From contig BDIU01000179.1 of assembly GCA_002118135.1 (NCBI GenBank), forward strand, positions 62,001 through 126,000: a DNA stretch of 64,000 nt, read 5' to 3'. The DNA is from Trebouxia sp. TZW2008 (taxonomy: Eukaryota; Chlorophyta; Trebouxiophyceae; Trebouxiales; Trebouxiaceae). Positions 61,501-64,000 of this stretch are shown here, piece after piece. Numbering within the stretch: the stretch's first letter is position 1; each line of letters begins with the position of its first letter. Both the position numbers and the translations under genes were made by a program. The notes below the pieces were generated by a model, which saw nothing but the letters and a program-made list of their open reading frames with translations, had not been told where the DNA came from and did not search any database.

Positions 61501-62525
61501 CAGAAAGTCATCAGGCTTTCAGCCAAGCGGACTGTCGTGCATTGGCATGAATCAGGTGAGCACCATTTGCTTGTCATAGTTTACACAAATAATTTTTAGA
61601 TTTGAGCAGCTGGCAAGCCTTCTTCCTGGGACTAACATCCTGGAGGATTTAGCTTGCACTTATGCTTGGCAGCACAACAGGAAGTCAAAGACAAGTAAGA
61701 CAACAGAACCCCAAGTGTGTCACTGCAATTGTATTTTGAAAGTTGCAGCAAGACAGGAAGCAAAATCAGCGGGAAGCGGAGTGCTGATAGGACTGCATAC
61801 GTGCATACATTCACATCCAACGCACACCTGAACTTCTTCTTGAACTCCTTGAGGCCAGTATCAGCATCAAACGGCCCCTGCAATTGGGTTTGGCCCTTGT
61901 CCCCGACCCTGCCCCATCTTGTCCACAGCCAGTGATCATTCAAGCCCTCTTGAAGAAGCTGCATTCTGTAGAATTTGTTGTTGTTTGCACCAATGTTTGT
62001 CTGATTCAGCATGACATCAGCATCCCCTGCAACTGACGTGCAGTGAGCTTTGGGGCAGGCAGGGTCAGCAGCTGCTGGCTGGCTGCTGCCTGATGGACTT
62101 GGCTGATCACAAGATGCTGCTGATGTGTTCGGCTGCTGTGATGCTGGCTTGGATGCGTCTATGTGAGTCAACTGCCCCCCATGGCCCGCTGGCTGGTTGT
62201 CTGATGCACCAGCATGTGTAGGCTGAGACGTGTGTTGCTGTTGGGATTTTGTGCCTTTGGATGCTTTTCGTGCCTGTGAAGCTGCTGGTGCGGAGGTGTG
62301 CTGATCGGGGACCTGTTGCGCAGCATGCTTTCTTTTGTGTCCCTTGCGTGATGTGCCAGCTTCATGCGCTCCGGCTCCACCAAATTCTGGTTTCGTTTTG
62401 GCTGTTTGCTGCTTCCGTTCGGCAGGCGCTTCGACCTCCTCGGCATCGGCAGCAGAAGGTTTTGTTCTCGCACGAGTCGACCGTCGAGGCCCTACATCCG
62501 TTTGTGGAGTCGCCTTTGGTGGCAT
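55560..62525 (-). CDS. Poly(ADP-ribose) polymerase with WGR domain (PARP1/2/3 clade)
   Basis: Attaches ADP-ribose from NAD+ to proteins, usually at DNA breaks. Minus-strand exons: 62525-61828 (ATG, MPPKATPQTDVGPRRSTRAR, a basic Ser/Ala/Gln-rich N-terminus, then WGR with LWTRWGRVGDKGQTQLQGPF and EFKKKF), 61132-60992 (SKVGAAFEDKD, GKYSLVD), 60411-60315 (PTKDLMELIFSDI), 59561-59415 (EFDIDTERLPLGTLSKGQ), 58491 to about 58088 (VIPHSFGRQRPPI, regulatory domain end), about 57290-57080 (NIWRVDRHSEASRF, NRRLLWHGTN, GRVGRGLYLANEQSKSASY) and 55871-55560 (MFLAEAALGKEHHITRDD, then QSEYLLYKESQARIRYML). The catalytic triad H (WHGT), Y (SASY) and E (SEYLLY) is present. Phases close from exon 1 to 5. The joins on both sides of the WHGT exon are unresolved because of decayed exon copies. 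The intron after 60315 starts with GC. Confidence 0.88.
55920..56870 (-). repeat. Copies of PARP terminal-exon start and of the catalytic Tyr segment
   Basis: Diverged minus-strand copies of the MFLAEAALGKEHHITRDDPSL segment lie at about 55920-56060, 56100-56245, 56275-56410 and 56440-56565, some disrupted by stops or indels. About 56641-56868 is a decayed copy of the GRGLYLANEQSKSAS segment. The copy used as last exon (55871-55560) is the only one reaching the C-terminal catalytic Glu. Confidence 0.85.
57380..58085 (-). repeat. Copies of the PARP WHGT exon
   Basis: Four diverged copies of the NIWRVDRHSEAS...NRRLLWHGT segment lie at about 57380-57500, 57545-57695, 57775-57910 and 57945-58088. 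The last is continuous with exon 5, where the Arg codon after NIW is replaced by TGA that doubles as part of a GTGAGT donor. Confidence 0.85.
59336..60060 (-). repeat. Copies of PARP exons 3 and 4
   Basis: Exon-3 copies lie at about 59762-59880 and 59945-60060, both retaining the MQ/GCAAG exon end with a GC donor. Exon-4 fragments lie at about 59336-59385 (3' part) and 59620-59662 (5' part). Confidence 0.8.
60114..60268. mobile_element. Short palindromic GC-rich insertion element
   Basis: Starts with a perfect 24-bp palindrome (60114-60137; half-site GACGCCCCACAA). The same terminal decamer in inverse, GTGGGGCGTC, closes the element at 60259-60268. It contains a second hairpin around CCGCCATCACGTGGCGG (60230-60246). 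It is GC-rich compared with the surrounding intron. The paralogous exon-3 copy near 59906-59925 shows the same flanks without it, so it is an insertion. Confidence 0.7.
60639..60736. repeat. Two 49-bp direct repeats in PARP intron 2
   Basis: CATGACAAGACATGACGAAA followed by AAAGCTGATGATGAGGAATAAA occurs at 60639 and again at 60688, nearly identical. Purine-rich sequence continues to about 60990. Confidence 0.9.
61255..61550 (-). repeat. Three copies of PARP exon 2 start in intron 1
   Basis: Diverged copies of the exon-2 5' part with its CTGTGCAG/CTGCAG acceptor lie at about 61260-61330, 61345-61445 and 61453-61550. The block containing GTCAAAAGTTGG is clear in the most distal copy. Confidence 0.8.
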
Positions 62526-63314
62526 GCTTAGAGGGGTTTCAAACTGGCAGCGTGAGTCCAAAAGTCAACGACGCCATCTTCCAATGCGGTAGCTCGCCAT
62601 GGCAGGTCGCCAAGATGAACGACCGTGCCTATCGCAGGACATGCACGTTGCAGTGGTCGCGTACAATCAGAAGCAAGCAGCCAGATCGCTGCAATGTCCG
62701 CTCTGAAGCTCGAGGCATGTCCATCGTGATCGACAGAAACCAGCGCATGCGGAAGCTGCTCGTGCTGCCCATGCTGCGCTTTATCGGATTCGTCGTCAAG
62801 ACCGGTCAGCGTCGTTTCATCTCCTTGCCTGTCATATTGAGCCTCTAGATGCAGGAAGGCTAAGAGGCCGAACACTAGGTTGTCTGATGAGTGGTAACAA
62901 AACCCAAGGTGAATGCATGATACAAAATGTTTTACATACTCAACATTCAATTTGGCCAAAATGGTCATGATACGTACCGATTTTGGGTACACGAAACTTT
63001 CATCAGATGTGACAATCAGCAATCTCGTCCTTTCCGAGCTCTGGGGTTTGGTGTGTGGGATACACAGACTGGTGATGAAGGGTCAATGCCATGCATCGAG
63101 CCGCCACACGCATGGTGAGTACAGTCGGCATGTTGTTTCAGGTCACAACATGTGATGGACGTCTCAAACTGCGTGCAACCTAAGAAAGTTGTACGCAATG
63201 GCTTCCTGCCGACTGATGCTGCGGGCCAAGCTTGAGTGCCAAATTTGCTGCAGCTACACCTGCAAATCAACAGCTGCTGATGCTCACCAGCAAGGAAGCT
63301 TGGTCGATTGTATA
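62526..63314. other. Region upstream of PARP, no supported gene
   Basis: Open frames exist on both strands (62528-63022 minus; 62249-62848 and 62927-63118 plus) without recognisable content. A short + strand segment near 62942-63114 ends in a GTGAGT donor-like site and could be an exon of an unknown gene. Confidence 0.35.
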
Positions 63315-63488
63315 CAGTAAACTATCGTTGTAAGGACACTTGATGTAAGGACAATCTCGATGTAAGGACAGCACCATTGGTAACCAGTCAGTGCATTCTG
63401 ACTGCAGTTGCCCCTCTGAGTAAGGACAATTTGATGTAATGACAAATTTCTTGGTAACCAAAGCAGTCGTTACAAAGAGAGTTTACTG
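63315..63488. mobile_element. TA-flanked inverted-repeat MITE, copy 3 (best preserved)
   Basis: 174 bp between TA dinucleotides (63313-63314 and 63489-63490). The left end is CAGTAAACTATCGTTGTAA and the right end TTACAAAGAGAGTTTACTG, an imperfect inverted repeat of about 19 bp. The interior has three GTAAGGACA motifs and TTGGTAACCA twice. CAGT termini and the TA target fit Tc1/mariner-pogo-type MITEs. Confidence 0.85.
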
Positions 63489-63490
63489 TA

Positions 63491-64000
63491 TGTTGCCTTT
63501 TGGCTGTAGCTGGTTGTGAGGTTCAAGTAAGCTAGCCTTTAGACTACTGAGCTGCTTTGAACACACAAGGAATGCCAGCTGCAAGGCTTTCAGCGTTTAT
63601 GAGGTACAAGCTGAAACAGATCCACCTCATTAGGCGCCGTTCATGCGTAGACATTACCGCTGATCAGGAAGCCTTGCACACCAATCTCATGTTACGACAG
63701 CCAAGCTATGCTTCAAGCGGTAACAGGCACATTGTCTACTTGAATGTGAAACGCGGGCAAGGGTGACGTACTGGCCAAGATGAGGCCGCCAGCATGCTTG
63801 CAGAGCAGGCGCCAGATCTTTGGCAGCATTGACAATTACTTTGTTTATGCTACTTTATTGTTCTTTTCTTTTGCTACTTGCAGAATGCGTCAGTGTCACC
63901 TCTTGCTTACATTTGTCTCCACCTCAGCTTCGTTTCTTTGGAGAGACTTGCAAATTGCAGATGAGTTTGCCCTTTGTACTGGCCCTCAGTAGACACTTCT
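63491..64000. other. Right end of window, no supported gene
   Basis: Only short open frames (63557-63766 plus; 63780-63992 plus), with no recognisable domain or convincing exon. Confidence 0.35.

Noticed and set aside
62528..63022. 164-codon minus-strand frame just upstream of PARP
   Set aside because: It stops before the PARP ATG, has no recognisable domain and most likely covers promoter/5' UTR.

Overview
This window is nuclear DNA from a eukaryote, most likely a green alga (Chlorophyta). The evidence is spliceosomal introns with TGCAG-type acceptors in almost every gene, plant/algal-type ribosomal proteins, PP4 and SMG7, an octotricopeptide-like (OPR) protein ending in a RAP domain (a class expanded in chlorophytes), and TGTAA motifs just downstream of two ribosomal-protein stop codons (the chlorophyte poly(A) signal). 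I cannot name the species. No RNA gene, CRISPR array, viral gene or prokaryotic operon was recognised.

Layout, left to right. 1-12125 (+): one or two intron-rich genes for low-complexity Pro/Ser/Ala-rich proteins I do not recognise. 12867-15203 (-): RPS7 (eS7), four exons. 15927-18351 (+): PP4 catalytic subunit, eight exons, divergent from RPS7. 19121-21380 (-): RPL18 (eL18), six exons. 21719 to about 32056 (+): SMG7/EST1-like nonsense-mediated-decay factor with a Q-rich tail. 34952-35635 (-): intronless class I methyltransferase. 36158-39123 and 51622-54502 (+): two paralogous secreted proteins with acidic Gly-Phe repeats, the second carrying a fungal-type cellulose-binding module (CBM1). 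40722 to about 42960 (+): OPR/RAP protein with an in-frame TGA. 46108-50809 (+): guanine deaminase, six exons. 55560-62525 (-): WGR-containing poly(ADP-ribose) polymerase. Splice phases were checked by hand and close exactly for RPS7, PP4, RPL18, guanine deaminase, both secreted genes and most of SMG7; the PARP catalytic joins and the RAP 3' join remain open.

The most unusual feature is architectural. In most genes outside the ribosomal-protein/PP4 block, introns hold arrays of diverged copies of the neighbouring exon, usually including one splice junction ('exon echoes'). They occur in the unknown gene, SMG7, both secreted genes, the RAP gene (three copies of the stop-bearing last exon), guanine deaminase and PARP (nearly every exon). 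RPS7, PP4 and RPL18 show none that I could see. The window also holds three copies of a ~170-bp TA-flanked inverted-repeat MITE, an unrelated palindromic insertion with an internal empty-site comparison, and several microsatellites.

The genes are unrelated housekeeping and accessory functions (translation, phosphatase signalling, mRNA surveillance, purine salvage, ADP-ribosylation, organelle RNA binding, cell-surface proteins), as is normal for a eukaryotic chromosome. The divergent pairs RPS7/PP4 and RPL18/SMG7 probably share promoter regions.
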